A stretch of DNA of 64,000 nt. Origin: Streptomyces sp. RKAG293 (GTDB taxonomy: Bacteria > Actinomycetota > Actinomycetes > Streptomycetales > Streptomycetaceae). The notes beneath the pieces are model-generated. The model had not been told where the DNA came from, searched no databases, and worked only from the letters and a program-made list of their open reading frames with translations. This document shows, in pieces, positions 1-9,012 of this stretch. A program made the translations under genes and the position numbers. The first letter of the stretch is position 1; every line of letters begins with the position of its first letter. Where the stretch lies: the NCBI RefSeq assembly GCF_023701745.1, contig NZ_JAJOZB010000001.1, positions 3,106,501 to 3,170,500 of the forward strand, in the 5' to 3' direction.

Positions 1-140
1 GCGACGCGAAGACCCTGGCCGTCCTGGCGATGATGAAGTACTACACCGCCAAGGGAACGCTGCCCTTCTGCGACACCAAGCCCGCCACCGCACAGGACGC
101 CGCATGGGCCAAGCTCTACACCAACCTCACCAAGCCCTGA
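1..140 (+). CDS. C-terminal end of an unidentified protein
   Basis: The frame is open from the left edge (first full codon at base 3) to a TGA, giving the last 45 residues of a protein that starts outside the window. Third positions are almost all G or C, as in genuine genes here. The tail contains one Cys and ends in YTNLTKP; I recognise no domain. It converges on the deacetylase gene 77 bp away. Function unknown. Confidence 0.6.
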   Translation, partial: DAKTLAVLAMMKYYTAKGTLPFCDTKPATAQDAAWAKLYTNLTKP

Positions 141-217
141 CGGCACGGTCGCCCAGGAGGGCCTTAACCCCGGGACCTGTCTCCTGGCCTCCGCTGTGCT
201 GGGTCGGTCGCGCGCGG

Positions 218-1045
218 TCACGGCGTGGTGAAGGTGTAGCCGGCGTCCAACAGGCGTGGGATGTAGTCGTGGAGAGCGGCAAGGGTCTGGGCCCGGTTTC
301 CGCCGCCATCGTGATTGAGGATGATGGCCCCCGGCTTGACCGTGCTCAACACGGCCGAGGCAATGTAATTCTGGCCGGGGCATCGCCAGTCCTGAGGATC
401 CACGCTCCACGCCAGGGGGCTCATCCCCAGCTGGAAACACACATCCGGTGCCTTGGGCGAGAAGTCGCCACCGGGAGCACGGAACCAACGAGTACGGCAT
501 CCGCCGGTGGCCCACTCGACGACGTCGCTGGTGCGCTCCAGTTCGTCGCGGACGCCCCCGGACGACAGACGGCGCAGGTCAGGGTGTGACCAGGTGTGGT
601 TGGCGATCTGATGCCCGGCTTCATAGATCCGTGCGAGGACACTCGGGTTGTCAGCGGTGTTCTGACCCACCACCACGAACGTGGCACGGATGTCGTAGTG
701 GGCCAGAATCGCCAGGATCCTCGGGGTGTACTCCGTGTTCGGCCCATCGTCGAACGTCAGCGCGATGGCCGTGCGATCCGGGTTCGACAGTTCGTACAAC
801 GGTGACGTACGTAGAGCGGGTTCAGCCGGCTCAGCGGGAACGGGCACCGCAGCGGGGGGTGCCGCCGCGGCCGCTGGTGGAAATGGCACGGCGTTTGTGG
901 TCGGTGTGATGGGCGTCCGGCCCGTACGAATTGCGCCGGGTTCTCCCTCGGCCGGTTCGGCGGATCGGGCGCAGCCAGCCATCAGGAGGCCGACGCCGGT
1001 GGCCAGGATGAAGCGTCGCGGCAACGCCTTCGGGACCGGTTCCAT
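218..1045 (-). CDS. Lipoprotein polysaccharide deacetylase (NodB / CE4 family)
   Basis: 275 residues. The N-terminus is a lipoprotein signal (RRF near residue 10, then hydrophobic residues ending in LLMAGC), followed by a Pro/Ala-rich linker of about 60 residues and a NodB domain. CE4 motifs are all visible: TFDDGP (catalytic base and metal Asp), HTWSHPDL (the two metal His), RAPGGDF, and the late LNHDGG catalytic His. The protein should remove N-acetyl groups from a surface polysaccharide or peptidoglycan outside the membrane. The frame stays open far upstream, but the ATG before EPVPKALPRRF is chosen because it places the signal peptide at the start. It is a single gene, convergent with the partial gene to the left. 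Confidence 0.9.
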   Translation of the reverse strand: MEPVPKALPRRFILATGVGLLMAGCARSAEPAEGEPGAIRTGRTPITPTTNAVPFPPAAAAAPPAAVPVPAEPAEPALRTSPLYELSNPDRTAIALTFDDGPNTEYTPRILAILAHYDIRATFVVVGQNTADNPSVLARIYEAGHQIANHTWSHPDLRRLSSGGVRDELERTSDVVEWATGGCRTRWFRAPGGDFSPKAPDVCFQLGMSPLAWSVDPQDWRCPGQNYIASAVLSTVKPGAIILNHDGGGNRAQTLAALHDYIPRLLDAGYTFTTP

Positions 1046-1521
1046 GCCCCGGTCTCTCACACCCCCGCAGGCCCGGAAGGATAACCACACCGGCCCAGAG
1101 CGTGATTCAGCCGGGCAGACCGTTCCAGCGTGCCGGACGCGATGCCATCGAGTACAACCGGCGGCGGAATCGCCCGTCCGCAGGGCCGGGCACCTCCCGG
1201 AACGCGTCAGTGAGCATCCAGTTCGCCGTATCGCACCGGGCTGACGTTTTGCCCCCAATGGGCACGGCGAGAGAAGCGTGCCGTGCCGGAATTCGTGCGG
1301 GACGCGCAGTACTGCGACAACAAGGCCTGGTGCTCGCAAAGCTACTGAAACGGGGGTGGGCCCTGCGCCGAGGCAGGGCCTCCGGTCCCGTTCGGTCCTG
1401 TTCGCCGGGGCAGCCGGCGTCTGGATGCCGCTTGTCCGCGAAACCGTGACGCGAGTTCGTCGCAACCTCTCCTGCTCCATCGCCTCGGATAACATTCCCT
1501 ATTCGATGCAGCAGACCGGAT
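1046..1521. other. Intergenic region without a recognised gene
   Basis: 476 bp between the deacetylase start and a rightward hypothetical gene. Frames here lack the codon bias of neighbouring genes. It presumably holds the two divergent promoters. I see no convincing RNA, repeat or operator. Confidence 0.5.
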
Positions 1522-1998
1522 ATGACGCCCCGTCGGTCCGGCGCCGCGACCGAGGGGAATCCTCCGCCCGTGACCGACCCCGCCGCGCTGGACCGCACCT
1601 TGCACTACACCGACGACATCACCGGCGGTGACGTCGAGGCAATCGACGCATTCCTCGCGCCGCGGCTGGCCGAGCAGCGCGACGATCACTACGGCACGCC
1701 CGGCTACAAGATGGCCTTCGCCCTGGACAGCCTCGTGCAGGACGCGGCCAACACCGCCCGCTGGCACCTGGACAAACTGGCCAAGGACATCTTCCTCGAC
1801 GCCCGGGACCGCCTGAGCTCTCGGCAGGACCTGCAACGGGCGTGGAACCGGCTGTGGAGCGCGGTCTACCCGTGGAACGCCGACACCGGCTACGACACGG
1901 CGCGCTGGAACCACCTGGACTATCTCGACCCGCAGGACCGGGCCCGCCAGGAGGCAATCGCCGCACAGGCCGAGGCCGAAATGGGCGCCGGGACGTAA
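1522..1998 (+). CDS. Hypothetical protein
   Basis: 158 residues with typical high third-position GC, so very likely real. It is acidic and Trp/Tyr-rich in its second half, with no signal peptide or membrane segment, and looks mostly helical. I do not recognise the family. The start is uncertain: the ATG gives the longest form, but an in-frame GTG 16 codons later (before TDPAALDR) lies after GAGGGG and may be the true start. It stands alone between the deacetylase and a decayed glycosidase gene. Confidence 0.6.
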   Translation: MTPRRSGAATEGNPPPVTDPAALDRTLHYTDDITGGDVEAIDAFLAPRLAEQRDDHYGTPGYKMAFALDSLVQDAANTARWHLDKLAKDIFLDARDRLSSRQDLQRAWNRLWSAVYPWNADTGYDTARWNHLDYLDPQDRARQEAIAAQAEAEMGAGT

Positions 1999-2079
1999 TT
2001 GCCCACTCACGATTGGATCATGGTCCGAGTGAGCGGCGCAGACGGCTAGTCGGGTGGGCACAGCGTCCGCCCGTCCGTA

Positions 2080-2774
2080 GTTGAGCACCTGGGCAAGGAT
2101 TTCGCGGAACACGACGACTTCCGCGGCCGGTACCTCGATGGCCTTCTTGCGCGCGGGAGCTCCCACAGCCTGATGCTGTCTCCACCGATCGACCTCGCGA
2201 TCGAGCAGTCCACCGCCCGCGGCCAGATCATGATGCGAGCTGGTGACCGGCTCGACATGGCCTTGCACGCCCGCCCCGTCTGGGGCGACGAGCCCAGACC
2301 GTGGAGCCGACGGCGCATCCGACAGCGCCTGGCGGACACCACCAACAGCTGGCGATCCTGGACAGCGCCGCACCTGCTCCTACCGCGGGCCGTGGCAGGA
2401 GCAGGTCGAGCACAGCGGGCGGGTACTGCAGGCGCTCACCCTTCGCCCCGACAGGGGCGATCGTGGCGGCCGCCACCACCTCGCTCCCCGAGAGCATCGG
2501 CGGAGACCGCAACTGGGACTACCGCTACACCTGGGTACGCGACGCCAGCTTCACCCTCCAAGCCCTGGCCACCGCATCCTGCGACAAGGAAAAGGGCGCC
2601 TTCTTCGGTTTCCTCGCCCGCGCCGCAGCCACCCAGCTGCAGCGCGGCGTGGACCTCCAGGTCATGTACGGCATCGGAGGCGAACGTGACCTGAGCGAAA
2701 CGGCCCATGCCCGAAACGGGAGCCAGCCCGAACACACCGCCCCCAACTACGCCACCACACTGTCGCTGCTCTGA
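2080..2774 (+). pseudogene. Decayed GH15 family glycosidase (glucoamylase/trehalase-like)
   Basis: Pieces of a GH15 enzyme appear in order but in three reading frames. The first frame has an N-domain-like piece ending in LADTTNSWRSW. The second has SYRGPWQEQVEHSGRVLQAL. The third has PTGAIVAAATTSLPE, GGDRNWDYRYTWVRDASFTL and VMYGIGGERDLSE. An intact family member would read straight through these, so at least two frameshifts are needed. After ERDLSE the homology stops and a stop codon follows; the rest of the catalytic domain (normally several hundred more residues, including the second acidic catalytic residue) is absent. It cannot encode an active enzyme. The family hydrolyses alpha-glucosides such as trehalose or maltooligosaccharides. 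Confidence 0.85.
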
Positions 2775-2814
2775 CCTTCGGTGTCCCCCCTGTGGGCACT
2801 GTGAGCCTGGACCG

Positions 2815-4062
2815 CTAGTCGATCGTGATCGGGCCGTCGGTCGGTTTGTCCTTCCCGGCGTCCCTCTCGGTGTCCTTGCCGGTGGGCTTCGGCTTCACCG
2901 GCTCCGCGGGGCCGGCGGCCGGCTTCAGGTAACCCTGCAGTTCGAGCAGGCCGTTGTCCTTGCCCGGACGGGGGTACTCGGTGGAGCCGCTCAGGTTCTT
3001 CCGGACCGAGTCCAGGATGGTCAGCCCCTGGCCGACCAGTCCCGCCGCGATCTCACTGAGGCCGTCGGCGCCGTTGAGGACGTTGACGTTGGCCCCGGCG
3101 AGGCCGCCGGCGGCCTCCTTGACGATAAGCGGCAGCTGGTCGATCAGCATCCGGTCCAGTGCCACCCGGTCGTACGAGGCCGCGGCCTCGGCCTGGATCT
3201 TCATCCGCTCGGCCTCGGCGATCGCCAGCACCTTGATCCGTTCGGCCTCGGCCTCGGCGGGCTTCACGATCTCTGCCCGCAGCTGCTGCTGCCGGAGCTC
3301 GGCCTGGCGCTGGGCCAGTTCGGTCTGGGCGATGAGCACTTCCTGCTGTGCGTGGGCCATCGCCAGCGGGCCGGCCTGAGCGGACTCCGCCTGCGCGCGG
3401 TCCACCTGGGCCGAGTACTCGGCCTTCACCACGGCGGTCTGCCGGGCGTACTCGGCCTGGTTCCGTGCGGCCACCTGCTCCGCCTCCACCGAGGCCTGGG
3501 TGGCCTGCGCCTGGGCGATCTGCGCCTGCCGCTGGATGGCGGCCTTGTGCGGTGCGGCCATCGCGGCGATGTATCCGGTGTTGCCGTCGTCGATCGACTG
3601 GATCTGCAGCGAGTCGACGGTCAGACCGATCTTCGCCATCTCGGTCTTGGAGGTCTCCAGTACCTCGGTGGCGAGCTTCTGCCGTTCGGTGACGATCTCC
3701 TCGACCGTCATCGAGCCGATGATGGAGCGCAGATGACCGGCGAAGATCCGGCCGGTCAGTACCGACATCTGGTCCTGGTCGGAGAGGAACCGCTGGCCGG
3801 CGTTGACGATGCTCTCCCGGTCGTTGCCGACCTTGAAGGCGATCACGGCCGTCACCGACAGGGCGATGCCCTGCTTGGTCACACAGGTCTCGGCGACCTC
3901 GGCCTCGCACATCGCCAGGGTGAGGAAGCGGGTCTTGCGGAAGACGGGGAGCACGAACTTTCCGTGGCCGGTCACCACGCGGAACGGCGCACCTTCCAGT
4001 CCCCGCCTGCCGCCTGAAATCAGCATCGCCTCGTCGGGGGCGGGAACGCGATAACCGAACAT
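2815..4062 (-). CDS. Flotillin / SPFH-domain protein
   Basis: 415 residues. An N-terminal SPFH (band 7) domain covers about residues 1-190. It is followed by a long Ala/Glu/Gln-rich coiled coil (about 190-320) with the AEAER repeats typical of flotillins, and a short C-terminal region ending in a charged Lys/Asp/Pro tail. Flotillins assemble on the inner face of the membrane and organise membrane microdomains. The ATG before FGYRVPAPDEAM is chosen because it is preceded by AAAGGAG at good spacing; an upstream in-frame ATG would add 14 unconserved residues. No clear transmembrane helix precedes the SPFH domain. Monocistronic as far as can be seen. Confidence 0.92.
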   Translation of the reverse strand: MFGYRVPAPDEAMLISGGRRGLEGAPFRVVTGHGKFVLPVFRKTRFLTLAMCEAEVAETCVTKQGIALSVTAVIAFKVGNDRESIVNAGQRFLSDQDQMSVLTGRIFAGHLRSIIGSMTVEEIVTERQKLATEVLETSKTEMAKIGLTVDSLQIQSIDDGNTGYIAAMAAPHKAAIQRQAQIAQAQATQASVEAEQVAARNQAEYARQTAVVKAEYSAQVDRAQAESAQAGPLAMAHAQQEVLIAQTELAQRQAELRQQQLRAEIVKPAEAEAERIKVLAIAEAERMKIQAEAAASYDRVALDRMLIDQLPLIVKEAAGGLAGANVNVLNGADGLSEIAAGLVGQGLTILDSVRKNLSGSTEYPRPGKDNGLLELQGYLKPAAGPAEPVKPKPTGKDTERDAGKDKPTDGPITID

Positions 4063-4236
4063 TTCGTCTCCTTTGAGGGGCGTCGGTGACGCCGCCCAAC
4101 GCATCCAGGGGATCTGCCCACTCGATGACGCCGACCTGCCCGAACGGTCCCTGCCTTGACAGTTGTTCGTGCAGTCGCCCTCTGAGCAGGTGAGTCAGGC
4201 CGGCGGTTGGCCGCGTGGCTCCCGGGCAAGGTGATC

Positions 4237-4989
4237 TTAGGCGGTGTCGGTGAGGGTGGCGAAGGCGACGATGTTGCCGAGGTAGGTGCGGGTTTTGGGG
4301 TCCCAGTTGCCGCAGGTAATGAGGCGGAGTTGCGGGCGGTCCGCGGTGGTGGAGTAGATGTCGAGGGTGGGGAAGTCGTCCTTGGGGAAGGCCCGCACCG
4401 AGTCGATGGTGAAGGCGGCGGTGGTGCTGTCGGTCCGGGTGACGCTGACGCGGGTGCCTACTGTGAGGGCGCCGAGCCGGTAGAAGACGGCGGGGCCGGT
4501 CTCCTTGGAGTCGACGTGACCGAGGATGACGGATGCGCCGAGCTGTCCGGGGGTGGGTGAGTTCTTGTACCAGCCGGCTTGCAGCGGCTTCCAGGGGACC
4601 TGGACGGTTCCGTCGGTGTTGCGGCCCAGGGCCAGCAGGGCGGTGTGGACGCCGATGGCGGGGATGTCCAGGGACACCGGTACGGATGCCGGGAGGACGT
4701 GCTCCGCTGAGGAGTGTGGTGCCGGTTTGCCGGGGGGCTGTGGTGGTGTGGGGCGTGCCGTGGTCGCCGGGGCTGCCACGGCTGGGGGCTGAGGTGGCGG
4801 CGCGCTCCTGCTGGGCGCGCCGGCAAGGGCGACGGCGGCACCGGCTCCGGCCAGGGCCAGTGCTGCGGTGAGTCCGATGACGGTACGGCGGCGGGTGCCG
4901 CCCCCCGCCGGACGGGGGCGGCCGCTTCGGGGTCCGGCTCGGGCCTGGTGCCGGGCCCGGTCCCGTCGGTCATCGCTGGGCTGCGGCAT
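4237..4989 (-). CDS. Class F sortase
   Basis: 250 residues: a basic cytoplasmic leader, a membrane helix at about residues 36-57, a Pro-rich linker, then a sortase beta barrel. The catalytic triad is visible as GHVDS (His), ITCGNWD (Cys) and KTRTYLGN (Arg). Sortases cut a C-terminal sorting motif of secreted proteins and join them to an acceptor, usually the cell wall. The gene starts inside the 3' end of the CHRD gene (20-bp overlap), so the two are translated from one message. The partner has a C-terminal hydrophobic helix with a basic tail, making it the obvious candidate substrate. The Shine-Dalgarno sequence is poor, which fits translational coupling. Confidence 0.9.
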   Translation of the reverse strand: MPQPSDDRRDRARHQARAGPRSGRPRPAGGGTRRRTVIGLTAALALAGAGAAVALAGAPSRSAPPPQPPAVAAPATTARPTPPQPPGKPAPHSSAEHVLPASVPVSLDIPAIGVHTALLALGRNTDGTVQVPWKPLQAGWYKNSPTPGQLGASVILGHVDSKETGPAVFYRLGALTVGTRVSVTRTDSTTAAFTIDSVRAFPKDDFPTLDIYSTTADRPQLRLITCGNWDPKTRTYLGNIVAFATLTDTA

Positions 4990-5749
4990 TCCTGCGCCGC
5001 AGGATCAGAGTGCCGGCCAGTGCCGCGACCGCGGCGGCGCCCAGGCCGGTGGCGATCAGATCGGCGCTGTTGCCACCGGCAGAGGCCTGGGTGGCTCCGT
5101 CACCGGTTCCCGCTCCCCCGGTGGGCATGGAGTTCAGGGCTCCGCAGATGGCGGGGGCGGTGGCTTCCTGAGGGAGCTTGGGGTCCAGTTCGCTGGCGCC
5201 CAGGACGTTGTCGTACTTGCCGTTGTGGTTGTAGTCGATGCCGTGCACGACGATCACGGCGTTGTTGGCCCGTACTGCGGCCGCCACGTCCGGGGTCACG
5301 GTGATGGTGCGGGTGTAGTGGAACGAGCCGGTGGCCGGGAAGCGGTCGATGGCCAGCGCGCTGTTCGGGCTGGTGTCGCCCTTGGTGGTCAGGGACGTGC
5401 CGATCTTGCCGTAGGCAGGCAGACCGTCGGTGGTGCTGATGGCTTTGTGCCCGTTGTGGTCATGGGCCGCGTCCGCCTTCGGGCATTCACCCGAGCCCTT
5501 GATGTGGATGTGCTGGGCGTGCGGGGAGGCGTCGAGCAGTTGGTTGGCGGTCACCGAGACGGTGGCCTGGTTGCCCGACAGGGTGACGGTGGCGGTGCCG
5601 GAACCGTTGACCATGTTGGTGGCCACCGGGTCGAGAGTGGCCTGATAGTTCGCACCACCGCTGGAGTCCTGTGCGGACGCCATCGCGGGCAGCGCCAGCG
5701 GTACGGCGAACGCGGCTATACCGACCAGGGGCAGGAGAGTCTTGTTCAT
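4970..5749 (-). CDS. Secreted CHRD-domain protein, probable sortase substrate
   Basis: 259 residues. A Sec signal peptide (cleavage near AMASA-QD) precedes a CHRD-like beta domain (about residues 30-205) with several His/Asp-rich stretches (AQHIHIKG, AAHDHNGHK, IDYNHNGKYD) that could bind metal. A low-complexity Gly/Thr/Ala spacer leads to a C-terminal anchor: LIATG, a hydrophobic helix, and RRRN. LIATG is in the place of an LPxTG/LAxTG sorting motif but is not canonical. The ATG before NKTLLP follows GGAG at 7 nt. It overlaps the sortase gene, so cell-wall anchoring by that sortase is inferred. CHRD function in bacteria is not established. Confidence 0.85.
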   Translation of the reverse strand: MNKTLLPLVGIAAFAVPLALPAMASAQDSSGGANYQATLDPVATNMVNGSGTATVTLSGNQATVSVTANQLLDASPHAQHIHIKGSGECPKADAAHDHNGHKAISTTDGLPAYGKIGTSLTTKGDTSPNSALAIDRFPATGSFHYTRTITVTPDVAAAVRANNAVIVVHGIDYNHNGKYDNVLGASELDPKLPQEATAPAICGALNSMPTGGAGTGDGATQASAGGNSADLIATGLGAAAVAALAGTLILRRRNAAAQR

Positions 5750-6155
5750 GGCTTGCTCCAAACGGAGCCCTGCGGCAGTCCGGTGCCGCGCGGAATGAGG
5801 GCTCCTGTGCCATAGGGAGGAACAGCGACCGAGGCTTCACCAAGGACGCCGGGATCAACTCACACCCCTTATTCGGAGCTGACACCAGCAGCGGATGGGT
5901 CTGGGTCGCGGCAAAGCCAAGAAGCCGTCGTGCGGCGATCGCGTCCCCTCCGAGTCCTCCGGACAAAACACGGATGTACGGGGAGTAGCGTCTGCCGGGT
6001 CTTCATCCGAGCATCGCCCCTGGTCAGGGTTTCCACGGTTGCGCAACGAGGCCGCCTGTGCAGAAGGACACTCTCGACAGCGAATTCGACCCAGATTCGA
6101 CCCGGTCGGAATGTCCGCCCTGCAAAACGCGCTCTGACCTGCGGCGATATAAGGC
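5750..6155. other. Intergenic region between CHRD gene and rnpB
   Basis: About 400 bp upstream of the leftward CHRD-sortase pair and downstream of leftward rnpB. It should contain the CHRD promoter. A short direct repeat (two copies of ATTCGACCC near 6085-6105) is visible; no gene is supported. Confidence 0.5.
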
Positions 6156-6570
6156 GGCGGACGAGTCGGCCATATACGCCGGGTTCTGTCTCCCGTGGTC
6201 CTTGCGGGCCATGGGGAGGCGGCCATCCATCTGGGACCGGCGTTGCCGCCGGCCTCGTGCGGTCTACCCGCGGACTCGGGCGGGCAGCCCTCAGTCATCC
6301 GCGCAGAGCCGCCTTGCGGCGGCCCATTCTTGACCTTGCTCCAGGTGTGGTTTACCTAGCCGTCCAGGTCACCCTGGACGCTGGTGGTCTCTTACACCAC
6401 CGTTTCACCCTTACCGGGGGCCTTGCGGCTCCCGGCGGTCTGTTTTCTGTGGCACTGGCACGCGGGTCACCCCGGGTGGGCGTTACCCACCACCTTGCCC
6501 TGTGGAGCCCGGACGTTCCTCGGAAGGATCACAAGGATCCCGCCGCGACCGCCCGGCCGGCTCGTCCGCC
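6156..6570 (-). ncRNA. rnpB: RNase P RNA (class A)
   Basis: Reading the minus strand, the core motifs of bacterial RNase P RNA occur in order: GAGGAACGTCCGGGCTCC (conserved region I), the ACAGAAA loop, GTAAGGGTGAAACGGTGG, GTAAACC, and AGACAGAACCCGG near the 3' end. The ends are set by the terminal helix: GGCGGACGAG at the 5' end pairs perfectly with CTCGTCCGCC at the 3' end. That gives about 415 nt, normal for Streptomyces. The RNA is the catalytic subunit that matures tRNA 5' ends. Confidence 0.97.
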
Positions 6571-6579
6571 GTGCCGCCC

Positions 6580-6585
6580 ATCCTA
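6580..6585 (-). promoter_or_regulatory. Probable -10 box of rnpB
   Basis: TAGGAT on the minus strand lies 9 nt before the first base of the terminal helix, the expected place for a housekeeping sigma factor -10 box. No clear -35 consensus is seen at 17-18 nt upstream. Confidence 0.5.
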
Positions 6586-6603
6586 GTCGACGCGCCTGGG
6601 CCA

Positions 6604-8094
6604 CTATGCCGGGGCGAAGAGGACCCTTGACGTGCTGGGGTCGGCTTCGGTGAGGCGGACTCGGAGGTGGTGGCCGAGGGGGAGAGCGGGGGCGGACGGT
6701 GGGGACTGGATGCGGGCCACGACGGCGGGGTCGTCGAGATGGATCGTGCCGGTGCCGGGTTCGCGGTCGTCGAGGTCGATGACGAAGGCGTCGAAGATCT
6801 CGCCGACGCGGTCCTTGAGCAGGGCGGCCTCGATCAGGTCGACGCATTCGCGTTCGGCTCGGTTGGCGTGCTGGGTGCCCGCGGTCATCTCCTTGGGGAG
6901 GCCGGGGAGGGCGGCTCGGACCCAGTCCGGGGGCTGCTCGCCCGCGACGGCCGCGAGGCAGAGCTCGCCGGCGTAGCGGTCGACGAGGCGGCGCAGCGGG
7001 GCCGTGCAGTGGGTGTAGGGGGCGGCGACGGCGGCGTGTTCCGCGTGCTTGGGGGCGGCGCCGTCGAAGACCGTGTAGCCGGCGCCGCGCAGCAGGGAGG
7101 TGCACTCCTGCAGGAAGGCGGCGTGGTCGGGGCGCCGGGGGTCGAGGGAGCGGATGACGTCGGCGTACGGGGTGCCGGCCGGCCAGTCGACCTGGAGGGC
7201 TTGGGCGACGCGCCTGAGCCGGTCGGCGGCTCCCTGGGGTGCGGCGGGGAGCGTACGGAGGATGCCGGTGCCGGACCGGATCATGAGGTCGGCGGCGGCC
7301 ATGCCGGTGAGCAGGGAGATCTGGGCGTTCCAGCCGTCGGCGGGCAGCGGGGCGCGGTATTCGAGTACGTAGCCGTCGCCGTCGGGGCGCTGCTCGATCT
7401 CCTGCTCGGGGACGTTGAGGGAGATGCCGCCGCGGTCCCGTTCGAGCCCCTCCCGGAGCAGCCCGATCTCCTTGAGGAGGGCGACGGGCTTCTCCGCGGT
7501 GCCGTCGTCGATGGAGCGCTGGACGCCCGCGTAGTCGAGCTTGGCGCGGCTGCGGACCCGGGCCCGGCGGACGTCGGTGGCGGTGACCCGGCCGGTCGCG
7601 TCGAGGTCGATCCGCCACAGCAGGGCCGGGCGGTCCTGGCCGGGGAGCAGGCTGGCGGCGCCCTCGCTGAGGAGCTGCGGGTGGAGGGGGACGCGCTCGT
7701 CGGGGAAGTAGAGGGTCGTGACGCGGCGGTGCGCCTCGGCGTCCAGCGCGCCGCCGGGCGTCACGAAGGCCGCGACGTCGGCGATGGCGTAGTGCACCCG
7801 GTATCCCCCGGCCCCGGTCCCGGCCCCCGTTCCGGCCCCGGCCCCCGTCCCCGTCCGGCGGGCCAGGTGCATGGCCTGGTCGAGATCGGTGGACGTCGGC
7901 GGGTCGATCGTGAAGAGCGGGATGTCGGTGGCGTCGAGCTCCGGCATCCGGGGACGGTCGGCGGCCCGCCGGGCCTCGGCGAGCACGGCGGCCGGGAACT
8001 CCTCCGGCACCTCGAGCCGGACGCGCAGCGCACGCAGCGCGTCGCGCAGCAGGGTTCCGTCGGCGGCCGGGACGAGCAGGTGGCGGCGGGGCAT
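6604..8094 (-). CDS. RNB-domain 3'-5' exoribonuclease (RNase II/R family)
   Basis: 496 residues, shorter than E. coli RNase R or RNase II because the cold-shock N-domains and C-terminal S1 domain are reduced. The RNB signature FTIDPPTSTDLDQAMHL near residues 72-88 supplies the metal-binding Asp residues, and later motifs HYAIADVAAFV and YTHCTAPLRRLVDRYAG are typical. The protein should degrade RNA processively from the 3' end. The first Met before PRRHLLVP is chosen because the upstream extension has non-coding composition. No Shine-Dalgarno is evident, so it may be leaderless. It is divergent from yaaA with a 67-bp shared promoter region. Confidence 0.88.
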   Translation of the reverse strand: MPRRHLLVPAADGTLLRDALRALRVRLEVPEEFPAAVLAEARRAADRPRMPELDATDIPLFTIDPPTSTDLDQAMHLARRTGTGAGAGTGAGTGAGGYRVHYAIADVAAFVTPGGALDAEAHRRVTTLYFPDERVPLHPQLLSEGAASLLPGQDRPALLWRIDLDATGRVTATDVRRARVRSRAKLDYAGVQRSIDDGTAEKPVALLKEIGLLREGLERDRGGISLNVPEQEIEQRPDGDGYVLEYRAPLPADGWNAQISLLTGMAAADLMIRSGTGILRTLPAAPQGAADRLRRVAQALQVDWPAGTPYADVIRSLDPRRPDHAAFLQECTSLLRGAGYTVFDGAAPKHAEHAAVAAPYTHCTAPLRRLVDRYAGELCLAAVAGEQPPDWVRAALPGLPKEMTAGTQHANRAERECVDLIEAALLKDRVGEIFDAFVIDLDDREPGTGTIHLDDPAVVARIQSPPSAPALPLGHHLRVRLTEADPSTSRVLFAPA

Positions 8095-8161
8095 GAAGTG
8101 AGCGTATGACGGGCCGTAGGCTGCTCCCGGTTCGTGTTGGTCCGTCCGAGGGAGAACTGCT

Positions 8162-8950
8162 GTGCTCGTCCTGCTTCCGCCGTCCGAGGGCAAGGCCACC
8201 GTGGGTGCCGGTCCCGCCGTCGACCTGGCGTCGCTCTCGCTCCCCGGGCTGACCGGAACGCGGTCGACGGTGCTGGCGGAGCTGGTGGAGCTGTGCTCGG
8301 GCGACGAGGAGAAGGCCGCGGACGTGCTCGGGCTGAGCCCGGGGCTGCGCGGCGAGGTCGCCAAGGACGCGGGGCTGCTCACCGCGCCGACGCTGCCGGC
8401 CGGGGAGCTGTACACCGGCGTGCTCTACGACGCCCTGGGGCTCGCGACGCTCAGCTCCGCCGCCCGCAGGCGCGCGAAGGATTCCCTCCTGGTGTTCTCG
8501 GGGCTGTGGGGCGCGGTGCGGATCACCGACCGGATCCCGTCGTACCGCTGCTCGATGGGGGTGAAGCTGCCCGCGCTGGGCGCGCTCGGCGCGTACTGGC
8601 GGGAGCCGATGGCCGGCGTCGTTCCGGAGGCGGCGGGCGGGGGGCTGGTGCTGGACCTGCGCTCGTCGGCGTACGCGAGCGCGTGGAAGCCGAAGCCGCG
8701 CAGCGAGCTCGCGGCGCGGACGGCCACCGTGCGGGTGCTGCAGGTGACGGTCGTCGACGGTGTCGAGAAGCGGTCCGTGGTGAGCCACTTCAACAAGGCC
8801 ACCAAGGGCCGGCTGGTGCGCGCCCTCCTGGAGTCGGGCGCGAAGCCGAAGACACCGGCGAAGCTCGCCGCGACGCTGCGGGACCTGGGCTTCGTGATCG
8901 AGGAGCAGGCGCCGGGGAAGCTCGACGTGCTGGTGACCGAGATCCACTGA
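8162..8950 (+). CDS. yaaA: Peroxide stress protein YaaA (DUF328/UPF0246)
   Basis: 262 residues, the usual length. The N-terminus LVLLPPSEGKA and the later motifs SGLWGAVRITDRIPSYR and YRCSMGVKL are hallmarks of the family. E. coli YaaA limits free iron during peroxide stress and binds DNA; here that role is inherited from the family. The GTG start follows GAGGGAG at 7 nt. It is divergent from the RNB ribonuclease gene. Confidence 0.92.
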   Translation: MLVLLPPSEGKATVGAGPAVDLASLSLPGLTGTRSTVLAELVELCSGDEEKAADVLGLSPGLRGEVAKDAGLLTAPTLPAGELYTGVLYDALGLATLSSAARRRAKDSLLVFSGLWGAVRITDRIPSYRCSMGVKLPALGALGAYWREPMAGVVPEAAGGGLVLDLRSSAYASAWKPKPRSELAARTATVRVLQVTVVDGVEKRSVVSHFNKATKGRLVRALLESGAKPKTPAKLAATLRDLGFVIEEQAPGKLDVLVTEIH

Positions 8951-9012
8951 GCCCGGGGCGGAACCCCGCGGCGGAACCCCGGCACGGGACGCTGCACGGG
9001 ACGCCGCCATTG

